Shown in pieces: positions 14,830 to 23,824 of a stretch of DNA of 64,000 nucleotides. The stretch comes from SVTX01 sp045588675 (GTDB lineage Bacteria > Bacillota > Clostridia > Oscillospirales > CAG-272). The position numbers and the translations under genes were made by a program. Location: NCBI GenBank assembly GCA_045588675.1, contig JAZNER010000004.1, forward strand, positions 61,571-125,570, read 5' to 3'. Position 1 is the stretch's first letter; each line of letters opens with the position of its first letter. Under the pieces are notes generated by a model. That model made no database searches. It was not told the origin of the DNA and was given only the letters and a program-made list of their open reading frames with translations.

Positions 14830-15525
14830 TTACTTTAAAAACATTCGTCTGCCGACGCGAACCAAATTCGCACCGCACTCAACGGCAACCTCGAAGCTTT
14901 CTGACATTCCCATTGATAAAATCGGTTTTTCTGTTCTGCCTAAACATTCAAACCAAGCGCTCTCGCACGCCTCTCGCGTTTTGTTGAAATAATGTCTGTA
15001 ATCCTCAACATTTTCGCACCTCGGCGCCATTGTCATAAATCCGCAAAGCCTGATGCTTTGGTATTTTTGAAGAGAACGGCAAAACTCACTGACATCCCCG
15101 AGAGCCAAGCCCCCCTTTTGCTCCTCTCCGCCCGAATTTACCTCGAGCAAAACCGACATTGTTTTGCCGTGCTTTTTCGCCTGCTTGTCAATCTCGGCTG
15201 CAAGGCTATGTGAGTCAAGCGAGTGGATAAGCGAAACCTTATCTATGATGTACTTGACCTTATTGCTTTGAAGCGAGCCGATAAAGTGAACATCTAAATT
15301 TTCCAATTTCAGCTTATCCCATTTGTCGGTCAGCTGCTGAACACGGTTTTCTCCGATAGTGTTAATTCCAAGTTTTTCGTGAATGTAATTTATTTCTTCG
15401 GGCTCGGCGCTTTTTGTAGCGGCAAGCAGAGTAATCTCTCTTTCATCTCTGCCGCTGCGAGCGGCTGCTGCTCTTATTTTTTCTTTTATTTCTTCGACAT
15501 TTCTGTCGAGATAAGAGTAATCCAT
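14830..15525 (-). CDS. yggS: YggS/YlmE PLP-binding homeostasis protein
   Basis: 231 residues forming the single-domain alanine-racemase-like barrel of the YggS/YlmE/PROSC family. The PLP lysine lies in the LLAATKSA strand near residue 35. The GMSESFEVAVECGANLVRVG signature is at the C terminus. It maintains pyridoxal-phosphate balance and has no known enzymatic activity. The ATG follows AAAGGGATAAAA. It is next to sepF as in Bacillus (ylmE-sepF). Confidence 0.92.
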   Translation of the reverse strand: MDYSYLDRNVEEIKEKIRAAAARSGRDEREITLLAATKSAEPEEINYIHEKLGINTIGENRVQQLTDKWDKLKLENLDVHFIGSLQSNKVKYIIDKVSLIHSLDSHSLAAEIDKQAKKHGKTMSVLLEVNSGGEEQKGGLALGDVSEFCRSLQKYQSIRLCGFMTMAPRCENVEDYRHYFNKTREACESAWFECLGRTEKPILSMGMSESFEVAVECGANLVRVGRRMFLK

Positions 15526-15563
15526 TTTTATCCCTTTCGTAAGCTGTGTCGCAAAGCACGGTG

Positions 15564-16844
15564 TTAATTTAAATGCTTTCCGTCATAAAGGTCATTCCCT
15601 GAGGTAATTATCAGGTCGTTTATTGCAAGATACGGAATTTCGTTTGTATATTCGGCTTCGGCATCCTGCTCTTTGGTAAGGGCGATATAATATCCGTTTC
15701 CGCCTCCGATAACCGTTACCCGCCGAAATTCAACCATATTGCCGACAAGAATGAAAACTCCGTGCTCGCCCTCAACCGTTTTGAGCGCCTCTGTCGGAAT
15801 ACGGTATCCCGACTTTGAAGAGGTCAGAATTTTTATGCTCTGTACTCTTGAAAAATGCGAGGCGAGTGAAATGTCATTGCTTGAAAAAAGCATATACGCT
15901 CCGTCCTCTTCGACATTAATCCTTTCAAGCGTCATTTTAATCGACGCGTCGCCATTTTTTGTAAAAATCACATCATATCTCTGTCCCGCTTCAAGCTTGC
16001 GGCAGTCGGATAGCCCGACAGGTACGCACAAGTACCATTTTGGTGTCCTCATAATTTTGCCGATAGCATTGGCGTGGCTTTCGCTAGGCTTTTCATCAAT
16101 GATTTTTTGAAGCACGGCAAAGCTCATATCCTCAAGCCTGCTTACAGTAAATATATCCTCATATCCGTCGGCCGAATAAAAGAAATGATAGCTCTCCTGA
16201 CTGATGAAAGACTTGGGGGAGCAAGCAAGCGACTCAAGCAAGGCGTCCCTCTCTGCTTCAAGCCGAGAGTGTATATTTTCAGCCACTCCTCCCTTTCCTG
16301 TAAGAGCTCTGTGACCGACGATAGCATCAAAAAGCTTGTCCGAATGTAAGCTTGTACCCTGAACATCTCGGTTCCCGATTGCATTTGTATATGCGTAATA
16401 GGATTGCAGCAGGTCGTCACTTATGTGAGCGAGGTCTGCAATAGCCCCGCTGCCTGAGGAGTGCTTCTCTAAAAGTCTTATTCTTTCATTAAGCGAATTT
16501 AAATTCTCTTGCAGGTCGGACAGCTCGCCCGCACTCATACCTACAGGAGAGTAAATATCCGCAACATGCTGCTCTACTCCTATTTTTTCTCCGTCGCCCG
16601 CGATATAATTGATAACCGTGTTTTCGTCGCCCGAAAGCACTGCTTCGTCCTTGAAAATATATCCGTTAAGATAAATAAACTCGTTGTCGGTGACGCTTTG
16701 AGTTCTCTGAGTCGAAAGGCTCTTGCCCTCCGCACCCCCAAGAACCTGAATACAAACATAAACAAGCAAAATAATCACAAGAAACAATACTATGGCGTTT
16801 ATAACAGACGGCTTATATTTTAGCGCAAACCTCTTTTTTGCCAC
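15564..16844 (-). CDS. HlyD-like membrane adaptor protein, orphan
   Basis: 426 residues. One N-terminal membrane segment at about 14-34, then an extracytoplasmic region with a coiled coil (about 105-125) between two beta-rich halves, as in HlyD/MacA-type efflux adaptors. A barrel-sandwich hairpin is suggested by the paired segments ENTVINYIAGDGEKI and GYRIPTEALKTVEG. Translation starts at GTG behind GAGGAG. No ABC or MFS partner is encoded nearby. Similar single adaptors occur beside yggS-sepF in other Clostridia, as I recall, so a division or envelope role is possible. Confidence 0.65.
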   Translation of the reverse strand: MAKKRFALKYKPSVINAIVLFLVIILLVYVCIQVLGGAEGKSLSTQRTQSVTDNEFIYLNGYIFKDEAVLSGDENTVINYIAGDGEKIGVEQHVADIYSPVGMSAGELSDLQENLNSLNERIRLLEKHSSGSGAIADLAHISDDLLQSYYAYTNAIGNRDVQGTSLHSDKLFDAIVGHRALTGKGGVAENIHSRLEAERDALLESLACSPKSFISQESYHFFYSADGYEDIFTVSRLEDMSFAVLQKIIDEKPSESHANAIGKIMRTPKWYLCVPVGLSDCRKLEAGQRYDVIFTKNGDASIKMTLERINVEEDGAYMLFSSNDISLASHFSRVQSIKILTSSKSGYRIPTEALKTVEGEHGVFILVGNMVEFRRVTVIGGGNGYYIALTKEQDAEAEYTNEIPYLAINDLIITSGNDLYDGKHLN

Positions 16845-16938
16845 GGCACTCTCCTCTTTTGCTTAATTTTACTCGTTTTTTGTTTGAATTTTCGGAAAAT
16901 CGATATATATAATTAATTATATCATAAGATTAACATTA

Positions 16939-17883
16939 TTAAAAGAGTTTTTCCAAAATATTTACAATATCTTCAAATGTTTTTAATCTGTTATGCTCAT
17001 TAAGAATGATTTTCTTTGCATATTCCTTGCCCGAAAACCAAGTGAGCTGTCTTTTTGCATATCTTCTCGTTGCCCGTTTCAGCTCGTCTACACATTCGTC
17101 AAGCGAAGCGCGACCTTCAATGTATGGGATAATCTCCTTGTACCCGATTGCCTGTGACGCGGTCGGAGAGCGAAGAAAAACGCCTTTGTCTAAAAGCCTT
17201 TTCGTTTCGTCCACGAGTCCTTCTTCAAGCATACGGTCAACACGGCAGTCAATGCGGTCGTATAAAGACTCGCGCGACTCAAAGCAAAGCGTGATTACCT
17301 GCGCGTCATATTTTTCAGAAAGAGCAGAATTTCTTTTGTCAAGCTCGCTTTTTTTCTCGCCTGTTACAAGACATATTTCAAGCGCGCGAATGACTCTTTT
17401 GACATTGTTCTTGTGTATAGCTTCAGCAGCCTCGCCGTCAAGCTCGCGAAGGCGGTCGTGAAGCGCATCTGTGCCGTTTTTGTCGGCAAATTCTTGCAGC
17501 TCCCGTCGCAGATTTTGGTCGGTTGCGGCGCAATCCTCGTTCCCTCCGCGCAAAAAACGGTCAAGATAAAGCCCTGTTCCGCCGCAAAAAATCGGCAGCC
17601 TTCCACGCGAGGTGATGTCAAGCACGGCGCGTTCCGCATCCTTCACATAATCAGCGCACGAATAAGGCGCGTCGGGCGGCAAAATGTCAATTAAATGGTG
17701 AGGGACCGTTGATAGCTCCTCGCGTGTGGGCTTTGCCGTGCCTATGTCCATCTCCCTATAAATCTGCATAGAGTCGCAGGAGATTATTTCTCCGTTCCAT
17801 CTCTTCGCAAGCTCGATAGCCAGTGCGGTCTTACCTGAGGCGGTAGGACCTGTGACTGCAAATATTTTTATTTTGTTGTCCAT
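16939..17883 (-). CDS. miaA: tRNA dimethylallyltransferase
   Basis: 314 residues, family length. The P-loop GPTASGKT is at residues 11-18, the DSMQIYREMDIGTAKP motif follows around 37-52, and GGTGLYLDRFLRG is present near 105. MiaA transfers dimethylallyl to A37 of tRNAs reading UNN codons, the class that includes the tRNA-Ser in this window. The ATG follows AGGAGGCAGGC. Confidence 0.96.
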   Translation of the reverse strand: MDNKIKIFAVTGPTASGKTALAIELAKRWNGEIISCDSMQIYREMDIGTAKPTREELSTVPHHLIDILPPDAPYSCADYVKDAERAVLDITSRGRLPIFCGGTGLYLDRFLRGGNEDCAATDQNLRRELQEFADKNGTDALHDRLRELDGEAAEAIHKNNVKRVIRALEICLVTGEKKSELDKRNSALSEKYDAQVITLCFESRESLYDRIDCRVDRMLEEGLVDETKRLLDKGVFLRSPTASQAIGYKEIIPYIEGRASLDECVDELKRATRRYAKRQLTWFSGKEYAKKIILNEHNRLKTFEDIVNILEKLF

Positions 17884-17900
17884 GCCTGCCTCCTGAAATA

Positions 17901-18003
17901 GTTAATAGTGAAGAGTGAAAAGTGAAGAGTGAAAAGTGAATAAGTTCGGTTGATTTTCGCCACGGGAGAAAATCTTCATTACTTCTTCACTTTTCACTAT
18001 TAC
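17901..18003. repeat. GTGAAGAGTGAAAA tandem repeat with inverted partner
   Basis: The 14-bp unit GTGAAGAGTGAAAA is repeated exactly twice (17908-17921, 17922-17935) plus a partial copy. About 35 bp further on, ACTTCTTCACTTTTCACTATTA forms an inverted partner, so the region can fold into a long imperfect hairpin. It lies between miaA and the end of queA and resembles dispersed GAATAGTGAA-type repeats rather than a gene. Confidence 0.7.
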
Positions 18004-18011
18004 CTTTTACC

Positions 18012-18043
18012 CGCTGATACGATAAAATCTTTTATCGTATCAG
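18012..18043. repeat. Perfect inverted repeat spanning the queA stop codon
   Basis: A 15-bp perfect stem (GCTGATACGATAAAA with its complement, 2-nt loop) includes the last four codons and stop of queA on one arm. No T run follows on the minus strand, so it looks like a 3'-end stabilising hairpin or a duplicated gene end rather than a standard terminator. Confidence 0.7.
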
Positions 18044-19120
18044 CATCGCGTCGCCAAAGGAGAAAAATCTGTATTTTTCATCAACGGCGGTTTTGTAAGC
18101 TTGGAGAACGCGCTCGCGGTCATAGAATGCTGAAACAAGCATAATAAGTGTACTTTGCGGAAGATGGAAGTTGGTAATCAGAGCGTCAACCGCCTTGAAT
18201 TTATATCCGGGGTAAATGAAAATGCCCGTATCTCCCGACATAGCCTGCACGATTCCGTCGTCAGTTGACGCGCTTTCAAGCGTGCGGCAAGAGGTCGTTC
18301 CAACACAAATAACTCGTCCGCCGGCTGCTCTGCGAGAATTTATCAAATCTGCGCTTGCCTTTGAAACAGAGAAAAACTCGGTGTGCATAACATGCTCGTC
18401 AAGCCTATCCGCCTTTACGGGACGGAAGGTTCCAAGCCCTACATGCAGCATTACGGGCGCAATTGCAACTCCCTTTTGCCTGAGCCTTTCAAGCAGCTCA
18501 TTTGTAAAATGAAGCCCTGCCGTGGGCGCTGCCGCCGAGCCCTCCTCGCGAGCATAAACTGTCTGATAACGGCTGTTATCTCCAAGCTGCTCGGTAATGT
18601 AGGGCGGCAAGGGCATAAGCCCGATTTCGTGAAGAATATTGTATATATTTTCGTATTTGTCTTTGTCGTAGCTGAATTTTATAAGTCGGTTTCCTTCGTC
18701 GGTGATATGAGTAACCTCGCCCGAGAGAAGCCCACCGCCGAAAATCTGCTTCATTCCGATTTTGGCTCTCTTACCCGGCTTTACAAGGCACTCCCAAGTG
18801 TCTAGCTCGCGCTGACGGAGCAAGAGAAGCTCGATTGGCGCGTCCTCTCTGCCCTCAACATGACCGAAAATTCGGGCAGGAATAACCTTTGAGTCGTTGA
18901 GGACAAGCACATCCTCAGGGTTAATATAGTCAATTATATCAAAAAAATGCTTGTGAACAATGGTGTTATGCTCACGGTCAAGAAGCATAAGACGGCTCTC
19001 GTCCCTCTTGCTCGTGGGGTGCTGTGCTATGAGCTCCTCGGGCAGATAATAGTCAAAATCTGCGGTGAGCAGGTCGGTCGGCGACTTTTGATTTATTATA
19101 ATTTTGCTATCCTTTGTCAT
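18032..19120 (-). CDS. queA: tRNA preQ1 ribosyltransferase-isomerase QueA
   Basis: About 362 residues. Recognisable segments are DYYLPEELIAQHP near the N terminus, the VLVLNDSKVIPARIFG strand, PLPPYI, GSAAAPTAGLHFT and VGTTSCRTLES. QueA builds epoxyqueuosine on tRNA from SAM and preQ1-modified tRNA. The ATG at 19120 follows AGGAAG by 7 nt; earlier in-frame ATGs lack a site. Two TATAAT-like boxes lie about 60-80 bp upstream. Confidence 0.95.
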   Translation of the reverse strand: MTKDSKIIINQKSPTDLLTADFDYYLPEELIAQHPTSKRDESRLMLLDREHNTIVHKHFFDIIDYINPEDVLVLNDSKVIPARIFGHVEGREDAPIELLLLRQRELDTWECLVKPGKRAKIGMKQIFGGGLLSGEVTHITDEGNRLIKFSYDKDKYENIYNILHEIGLMPLPPYITEQLGDNSRYQTVYAREEGSAAAPTAGLHFTNELLERLRQKGVAIAPVMLHVGLGTFRPVKADRLDEHVMHTEFFSVSKASADLINSRRAAGGRVICVGTTSCRTLESASTDDGIVQAMSGDTGIFIYPGYKFKAVDALITNFHLPQSTLIMLVSAFYDRERVLQAYKTAVDEKYRFFSFGDAMLIR

Positions 19121-19284
19121 TTTTAATCTTCCTTTTGGCATTATGAAAATATCAGCATATATTTTTAGTAAGTACAATTATCTCATTATATCATACTATT
19201 ATATCATAAATGGGTGATTTTTGCAATAGCTTAAACAAAAAAAGGCTCGCCAAGAGCCTAAAACACAGTGTCGGAGGATAATTT

Positions 19285-20184
19285 ATGAGCAAATTCAAAA
19301 AAGAAATATTCAGGGGAGCCGCCACCGCCATAATAACACCATTCAAGAATGGCGAGATTGACTTTGAGGCGCTTTCTCGACTGATAGATTTTCAGATAGG
19401 CAGAGGCATTGACGCTCTTGTAATTACAGGAACTACGGGAGAGAGCAGTACGCTTGATGAGGAGGAGCACAAAAGCATTTTGCGGTTTGCGCTTGAAAAA
19501 ATTGACGGCAGAGTTCCCGCGATTGCAGGAACAGGCTCAAACAACATTAGCCACGCGACTAAAATGTCACGCTACGCAAGCGAGCTTGGGTACGACGGCT
19601 TGCTGGTAGTAACTCCCTATTATAACAAGGCTACAGAGCGGGGCTTAATTGAAAGCTACATACAGATTGCCGACAGCTCCCGTGTTCCGCTCATACTCTA
19701 TAATGTGCCGACAAGAACCTGCTGCAATATAACTCTTCCCGTCTATCGTGCACTTGCAGAGCACGAAAATATTGTCGGAGTTAAGGAAGCTTCGGGAAAC
19801 ATAAGCGCAATTGCCGAGCTTTTTTCGGAGTGTGGAGATTATTTTGACATCTATTCGGGAAATGATGACCAGACGCTTCCTCTCCTTTCTCTCGGCGGCA
19901 AGGGAGTGATTTCGGTCGTATCAAACATAATTCCAAATATTATGCACGATTTATGCAGCTTGTGGTTTGACGGCGAGATAGAGGCTTGCCGAAAAATCCA
20001 GCTTGAATATCTTCCGCTAATGAAGGCGATGTTCTGCGAGGTCAATCCAATTCCCGTAAAAACCGCCTTGAATTGCTTAGGCTTTTGCGAGGAAGAATTT
20101 CGCCTGCCTATGTGCCAAATAAGTGATATAAGCCTCCAAAAATTACTGCAAATCCTTACTCGATATTTTCCTGATCTTATGTAA
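19285..20184 (+). CDS. dapA: 4-hydroxy-tetrahydrodipicolinate synthase
   Basis: 299 residues, a TIM-barrel aldolase. Motifs are GTTGESSTLDEEEH, the tyrosine in LILYNVPTRT and the Schiff-base lysine in GVKEASGN. It condenses pyruvate with aspartate semialdehyde, the first step toward diaminopimelate for cell wall and dipicolinate for spores. The ATG follows GGAGGATAATTT. It is alone, with a hairpin AGGCTC/GAGCCT just upstream at 19243-19260. Confidence 0.94.
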   Translation: MSKFKKEIFRGAATAIITPFKNGEIDFEALSRLIDFQIGRGIDALVITGTTGESSTLDEEEHKSILRFALEKIDGRVPAIAGTGSNNISHATKMSRYASELGYDGLLVVTPYYNKATERGLIESYIQIADSSRVPLILYNVPTRTCCNITLPVYRALAEHENIVGVKEASGNISAIAELFSECGDYFDIYSGNDDQTLPLLSLGGKGVISVVSNIIPNIMHDLCSLWFDGEIEACRKIQLEYLPLMKAMFCEVNPIPVKTALNCLGFCEEEFRLPMCQISDISLQKLLQILTRYFPDLM

Positions 20185-20271
20185 AGCCCCCTGTTTTTTT
20201 TCCATTTTCAGCCTTGAATTTTCCTTTTTATGTTTTTACCTCTCCCCTTTTGGAAAAGGCAGGCGCTCGCG

Positions 20272-20310
20272 AGGAGAGGGGAAAGCTTTCTGAAAGCTTT
20301 CCCCTCTCCT
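20272..20310. terminator. 18-bp perfect hairpin between convergent dapA and SDR genes
   Basis: Arms of 18 bp (AGGAGAGGGGAAAGCTTT and complement) with a 3-nt loop. Strong enough to stop transcription from either side, but without a clear T run, so the terminator role is inferred from the convergent genes. Confidence 0.5.
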
Positions 20311-20334
20311 GATATTTAGCAAAAATTCTATCAG

Positions 20335-21093
20335 TTATTTTCCCTGCTGCCCGCACCAAATCTTCATAACTAATTTGTGGGGCAAAAGCTTTGTCAGGAG
20401 CACCTGCGCGCGAATTGACAGACCGCAAACAGACACATCCTTACCGCGATACATATCGTAAATCGCGCGGCGGACAACCTCGTCAGAGGTGAAGAATTTA
20501 TTGTAGTAGCTGATAGTGTCGTCCTTGACAGCACGGTCAAAGAACTCGGTTTTAACCCAACCGGGACACACCGAGATCATCTTAATTCCCCTCTTCTCAA
20601 GCTCCTTGTTGATAGCGCGCGAGAATGAGAGAACAAACGCCTTTGTTGCGCCGTACACGCCAATGTAGGGCACGGGCTGGAATGCAGAAAGAGAGCCTAA
20701 CTGATAAACCCTGCTTCCCCTTTTCATATAAGGAAGACTGAGATAGGTGATCGCCATAAGAGCCTTGCAGTTGAGGTCGATCATATTTAATTGCTCAGAG
20801 AGCGGAATATCGGTAAATTTACCGAACTTTCCAAAGCCCGCCGCATTGACAAGCGCACAGATGTCGGCGTCTGCCTCCTTGAGCATTTTTTCATATTCTT
20901 CAAGGCTTTCCTGCTTTGACAAATCAAGCTCTACGGGGCGAATAAGCTTGCCCGTTTCGCTCTTTAATTCTTCAAGCTTTTCTCGTCTGCGCGCAATAGC
21001 CCATATCTCGTCGCAGTCCTCAATTTTGTCAATCATTCTGACAAAATCCTTACCCATTCCCGATGACGCTCCTGTAATAACAGCAATTTTCAT
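20335..21093 (-). CDS. Short-chain dehydrogenase/reductase
   Basis: 252 residues with a classical SDR fold. TGASSGMG cofactor loop is at residues 8-15, NAAG near 88-91, the catalytic Ser in QLGSLSAF and YGATK (Tyr and Lys) around 152-157. PGWVKTEF follows. The substrate cannot be predicted. The C-terminal 40 residues are basic and hydrophobic, as in membrane-associated lipid or sterol-type SDRs. The ATG follows AAAGGACTAAAATCA. The next gene upstream is an FkbM methyltransferase, with a 35-bp gap that suggests one operon. Confidence 0.88.
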   Translation of the reverse strand: MKIAVITGASSGMGKDFVRMIDKIEDCDEIWAIARRREKLEELKSETGKLIRPVELDLSKQESLEEYEKMLKEADADICALVNAAGFGKFGKFTDIPLSEQLNMIDLNCKALMAITYLSLPYMKRGSRVYQLGSLSAFQPVPYIGVYGATKAFVLSFSRAINKELEKRGIKMISVCPGWVKTEFFDRAVKDDTISYYNKFFTSDEVVRRAIYDMYRGKDVSVCGLSIRAQVLLTKLLPHKLVMKIWCGQQGK

Positions 21094-21128
21094 TGATTTT
21101 AGTCCTTTCTTTTTATAGCCTGTTCTTA

Positions 21129-22223
21129 TTACTTATTATTTACCGCAATAAGCATACTATCCCAAGCAGGAATATACTGCCTGCGGCGAAGATAAAATTT
21201 GTATTCGGGGAAATGCTCGTTTACAAAGAGTGGAAGCTTAAATAAATCCTCGCTTCTGTGATAAAGAGAGATCGCAAGCGCAGGCTTGTATTTTTTTATT
21301 GTTTCAAGCGAGCCTGAAAGTGCTTCCCACTCCGAGCCCTCGACATCATATTTTATATAGTCAACTCTCTTTCCCGAGAGAATGTTGTCAAGCGAATTGG
21401 CGTCTGTTTCGACGATTTTTGCTTGCTTTGCGACAGCAACCCGCGCTCCTGATATAAGTGAGGAATTTCGGTTTCCGCTTCCGCCAAAAATCAAGCTTTC
21501 CTGCTTTGACCAAGCGGCTGTTTGGTACGCGTTTATTTTGAAAGCGCTCTCTGCCGCGCTGTATTCTGTAAGCTTGCGGAAATTTCGCCTGTCGGGCTCA
21601 AGTGCGTACGCCTCGATAAGTCCCTCGGCGTATTGTTTTAACTCGCGCAGGGTGTCGCCGTTGTATGCTCCCAGGTCAGCGGCGTATTCAAAATTCTCTG
21701 CCCCAAGCAGCTCTCGGTAAACCTCGTCAAAGCTTGAGTGAGAGCTTTTAAGATATTCGATTTTTCCGCTCAATTTGTAGGCGATTATATCTCTGTATAT
21801 CTTCTTTGATTGCCAATCGCAAAGCAATTCTTCAACCCGGTGTATGCTTTCCTTGTTCTGATTGTAAAACTCCATATTGAAGAGAGTGTCGCCGCAAACG
21901 GGAACATCGGGCGCGTAAAGCTCACACTCGCCGTCAATTCTGTAAATATTTTCAAGAACATCGGGTAATGACGAAGCAAACGAGAGCAAAACTATCATAT
22001 TTTGTACTCCGTATTTTTCCTTCGCCTCGGAATATGAAAGCACCCTTTTGCCGTGAAATTGATGACCTCGCACAAAGCCGTCGCTTGCGAAAAAATCAGC
22101 AATTTCAATGCCGTATCGCGAGCAAACCTCAAGAATTTTATCGGCGCCGTTGCCCATTCCGTACATCAGTATCGCTTTATTTGTTTTTGAAAGATATGTC
22201 CATAGGTCTGTTTTTGAAAACAT
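21129..22223 (-). CDS. FkbM-family methyltransferase with N-terminal extension
   Basis: About 364 residues. The C-terminal 200 residues are an FkbM-type SAM methyltransferase: motif I in AADLGAYNGDT, the DYIKYDVEGSEWEAL motif and the ALAISLYHR strand. The first 110 residues form a Rossmann-like region (ILMYGMGNGADKIL) often found in front of FkbM or glycosyl-modifying domains. It probably O-methylates a sugar or other small surface molecule. The start at 22223 follows AAAGGAA; an ATG ten codons earlier has no site. A promoter is listed at 22312-22340. Confidence 0.85.
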   Translation of the reverse strand: MFSKTDLWTYLSKTNKAILMYGMGNGADKILEVCSRYGIEIADFFASDGFVRGHQFHGKRVLSYSEAKEKYGVQNMIVLLSFASSLPDVLENIYRIDGECELYAPDVPVCGDTLFNMEFYNQNKESIHRVEELLCDWQSKKIYRDIIAYKLSGKIEYLKSSHSSFDEVYRELLGAENFEYAADLGAYNGDTLRELKQYAEGLIEAYALEPDRRNFRKLTEYSAAESAFKINAYQTAAWSKQESLIFGGSGNRNSSLISGARVAVAKQAKIVETDANSLDNILSGKRVDYIKYDVEGSEWEALSGSLETIKKYKPALAISLYHRSEDLFKLPLFVNEHFPEYKFYLRRRQYIPAWDSMLIAVNNK

Positions 22224-22311
22224 TTTGTATTCCTTTTGCCTTTTACTTGACATTTATTCTGCCGTGTGATAAAATAAGGTGAGGTCAGCACAGCCACCGA
22301 ATTCTATCTTT

Positions 22312-22340
22312 ATTATAGCAGACTGTGCCGATTTTGTAAA
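22312..22340 (-). promoter_or_regulatory. Promoter of the FkbM-SDR operon
   Basis: On the minus strand TTTACA (22335-22340), 17-nt spacer, TATAAT (22312-22317). Confidence 0.75.
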
Positions 22341-22369
22341 TAATTTTTATAAAAAAAGAGGTTTTTGTT

Positions 22370-22708
22370 ATGTCTTGCTTGTTTTGTAAAATCCGCGACG
22401 GCGAAATTCCGTCAAGCGAGGTTTATTCTGACGAATTTGTTTACGCATTTAAAGATATAAATCCCCAAGCGCCTGTGCATATAGTAATTATCCCTAAGGA
22501 GCATATTGACTCTGCCGATTGCATCAATTCTTCAAATTCAGGCGCGGTCAGCGCAATTTTTGAAGCAATTCCGAAGATTGCAAAGGCGTGCGGCTTGACT
22601 CGTGGCTACCGCATAATCACAAATATCGGTGAGGACGGCTGTCAGTCAGTCAAGCACCTTCATTTTCACCTGCTCGGCGGAGAAAAGCTCCCCGAGAGCA
22701 TAGTATAA
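22370..22708 (+). CDS. HIT-family (HinT-like) nucleotide hydrolase
   Basis: 112 residues, typical HinT size. CLFCKIRDGEIPS at the N terminus includes the CxxC often seen in this branch, and the catalytic HLHFHLLGG histidine triad lies near the C terminus. HinT proteins hydrolyse AMP-N or -S bonds such as adenosine phosphoramidates. The ATG follows AGAGG. A nucleotidyltransferase gene follows at 40 bp. Confidence 0.93.
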   Translation: MSCLFCKIRDGEIPSSEVYSDEFVYAFKDINPQAPVHIVIIPKEHIDSADCINSSNSGAVSAIFEAIPKIAKACGLTRGYRIITNIGEDGCQSVKHLHFHLLGGEKLPESIV

Positions 22709-22748
22709 TGAATAGTGAAGCTTTGAAAGGAAATCTTAAGAAAACAAT

Positions 22749-23672
22749 ATGGAAACTACTCTTATAATTATGGCGGCGGGCATTGGCTCGCGATTTGGCG
22801 GCGGCATCAAGCAGTTAGCTCCCGTAGGTCCTTCGGGCGAGATTATTATGGACTATTCTATTCACGACGCGCTTGAAGCAGGATTTAATAAGGTCGTATT
22901 TATTATCCGACGCGATATTGAAGCTGATTTCCGTGAGATTATCGGCAACAGAATTGAAAAAATCTGCCCCTGCAGCTATGCTTTCCAAGAGCTTCAAAAT
23001 CTCCCCGCACCCTTTAAAAATCCCGAAGGCAGAACAAAGCCTTGGGGAACAGGTCACGCCGTGCTTGCCTGCCGAGGACTTGTTGACACCCCCGCGCTTG
23101 TAATCAATGCCGACGATTACTACGGCAAGGACGCATACGTAAAAATGCACGACTACCTTGTCAACCAAATGGACACAAGCCGCAAGGATATTCTTGATAT
23201 TGCTATGCCGGGATTTATTCTTGGCAACACCCTGTCTGACAACGGTGCGGTAACACGCGGAGTTTGCACGGTGGACAAAGACCATAACCTTACAAGTATT
23301 GTTGAAACACGAAACATTTTCAAGGGTGAGGGAGATACCGCTTATGTTGAAGAAGCTGACGGCAGAAAGCGTGATATTGACACAAACTCCCTTGTATCAA
23401 TGAATATGTGGGCGTTTACCCCTGAATTTATCAACCGTCTTGAAACGGGCTTTGTTGAGTTTTTGACCGAGCACTCGACTGAAATGAAATCCGAATATCT
23501 CCTGCCTACGATTATCGGAGATATGCTCAAATCGGGCAAGGCTACCGTCAAGGTCCTGAAAACAGTTGATAAATGGTTTGGAGTAACATATAAAGAGGAC
23601 AAGGATTATGTTATAGACTCCTTCAAAAAGTTAATTGCCGACGGAGTTTACAAGGAAAAGCTGTTTTCTTAA
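22749..23672 (+). CDS. Sugar-phosphate nucleotidyltransferase
   Basis: 307 residues with the NTP-transferase Rossmann-like fold. The nucleotide loop AAGIGSRFGGGIKQL is at residues 9-23, metal-site NADDYYG lies near 120, and a C-terminal helical part includes a KWFGVTYKED segment. Proteins of this type activate sugar-1-phosphates. The exact sugar is not clear. The ribosome site AAAGGAAA is 16 nt from the ATG, a long spacing. The stop is followed by one copy of the 41-bp repeat. Confidence 0.8.
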   Translation: METTLIIMAAGIGSRFGGGIKQLAPVGPSGEIIMDYSIHDALEAGFNKVVFIIRRDIEADFREIIGNRIEKICPCSYAFQELQNLPAPFKNPEGRTKPWGTGHAVLACRGLVDTPALVINADDYYGKDAYVKMHDYLVNQMDTSRKDILDIAMPGFILGNTLSDNGAVTRGVCTVDKDHNLTSIVETRNIFKGEGDTAYVEEADGRKRDIDTNSLVSMNMWAFTPEFINRLETGFVEFLTEHSTEMKSEYLLPTIIGDMLKSGKATVKVLKTVDKWFGVTYKEDKDYVIDSFKKLIADGVYKEKLFS

Positions 23673-23695
23673 TATGAAAGCTGTCTTCGCAACAG

Positions 23696-23738
23696 TAAAA
23701 AACGGAGAGCGTTATGGCTGGGTTCTCATAAGGAAGTT
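23696..23738 (+). repeat. Left copy of a 41-bp inverted sequence
   Basis: The sequence beginning AAAAACGGAGAGCGT and ending TTCTCATAAGGAAGTT matches, in inverse orientation, the sequence at 24803-24843. The first 15 and last 16 bases are identical and the ten in between differ. Both copies lie just after the stop codon of a converging gene (nucleotidyltransferase here, gdhA there). Confidence 0.75.
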
Positions 23739-23780
23739 TGCTTATAGGGCTGGATTTGCTCCGCGGTAAATAAATAATTA

Positions 23781-23820
23781 ACCCCCGACAGACTAAAAAA
23801 GTCTGTCGGGGGTTGTTCTT
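23781..23820. terminator. Strong GC-rich hairpin terminator
   Basis: Perfect 13-bp stem ACCCCCGACAGAC with its complement, loop TAAAAAA, then TGTTCTT. It sits between the nucleotidyltransferase and the remnant methyltransferase. Confidence 0.75.
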
Positions 23821-23824
23821 GTCA

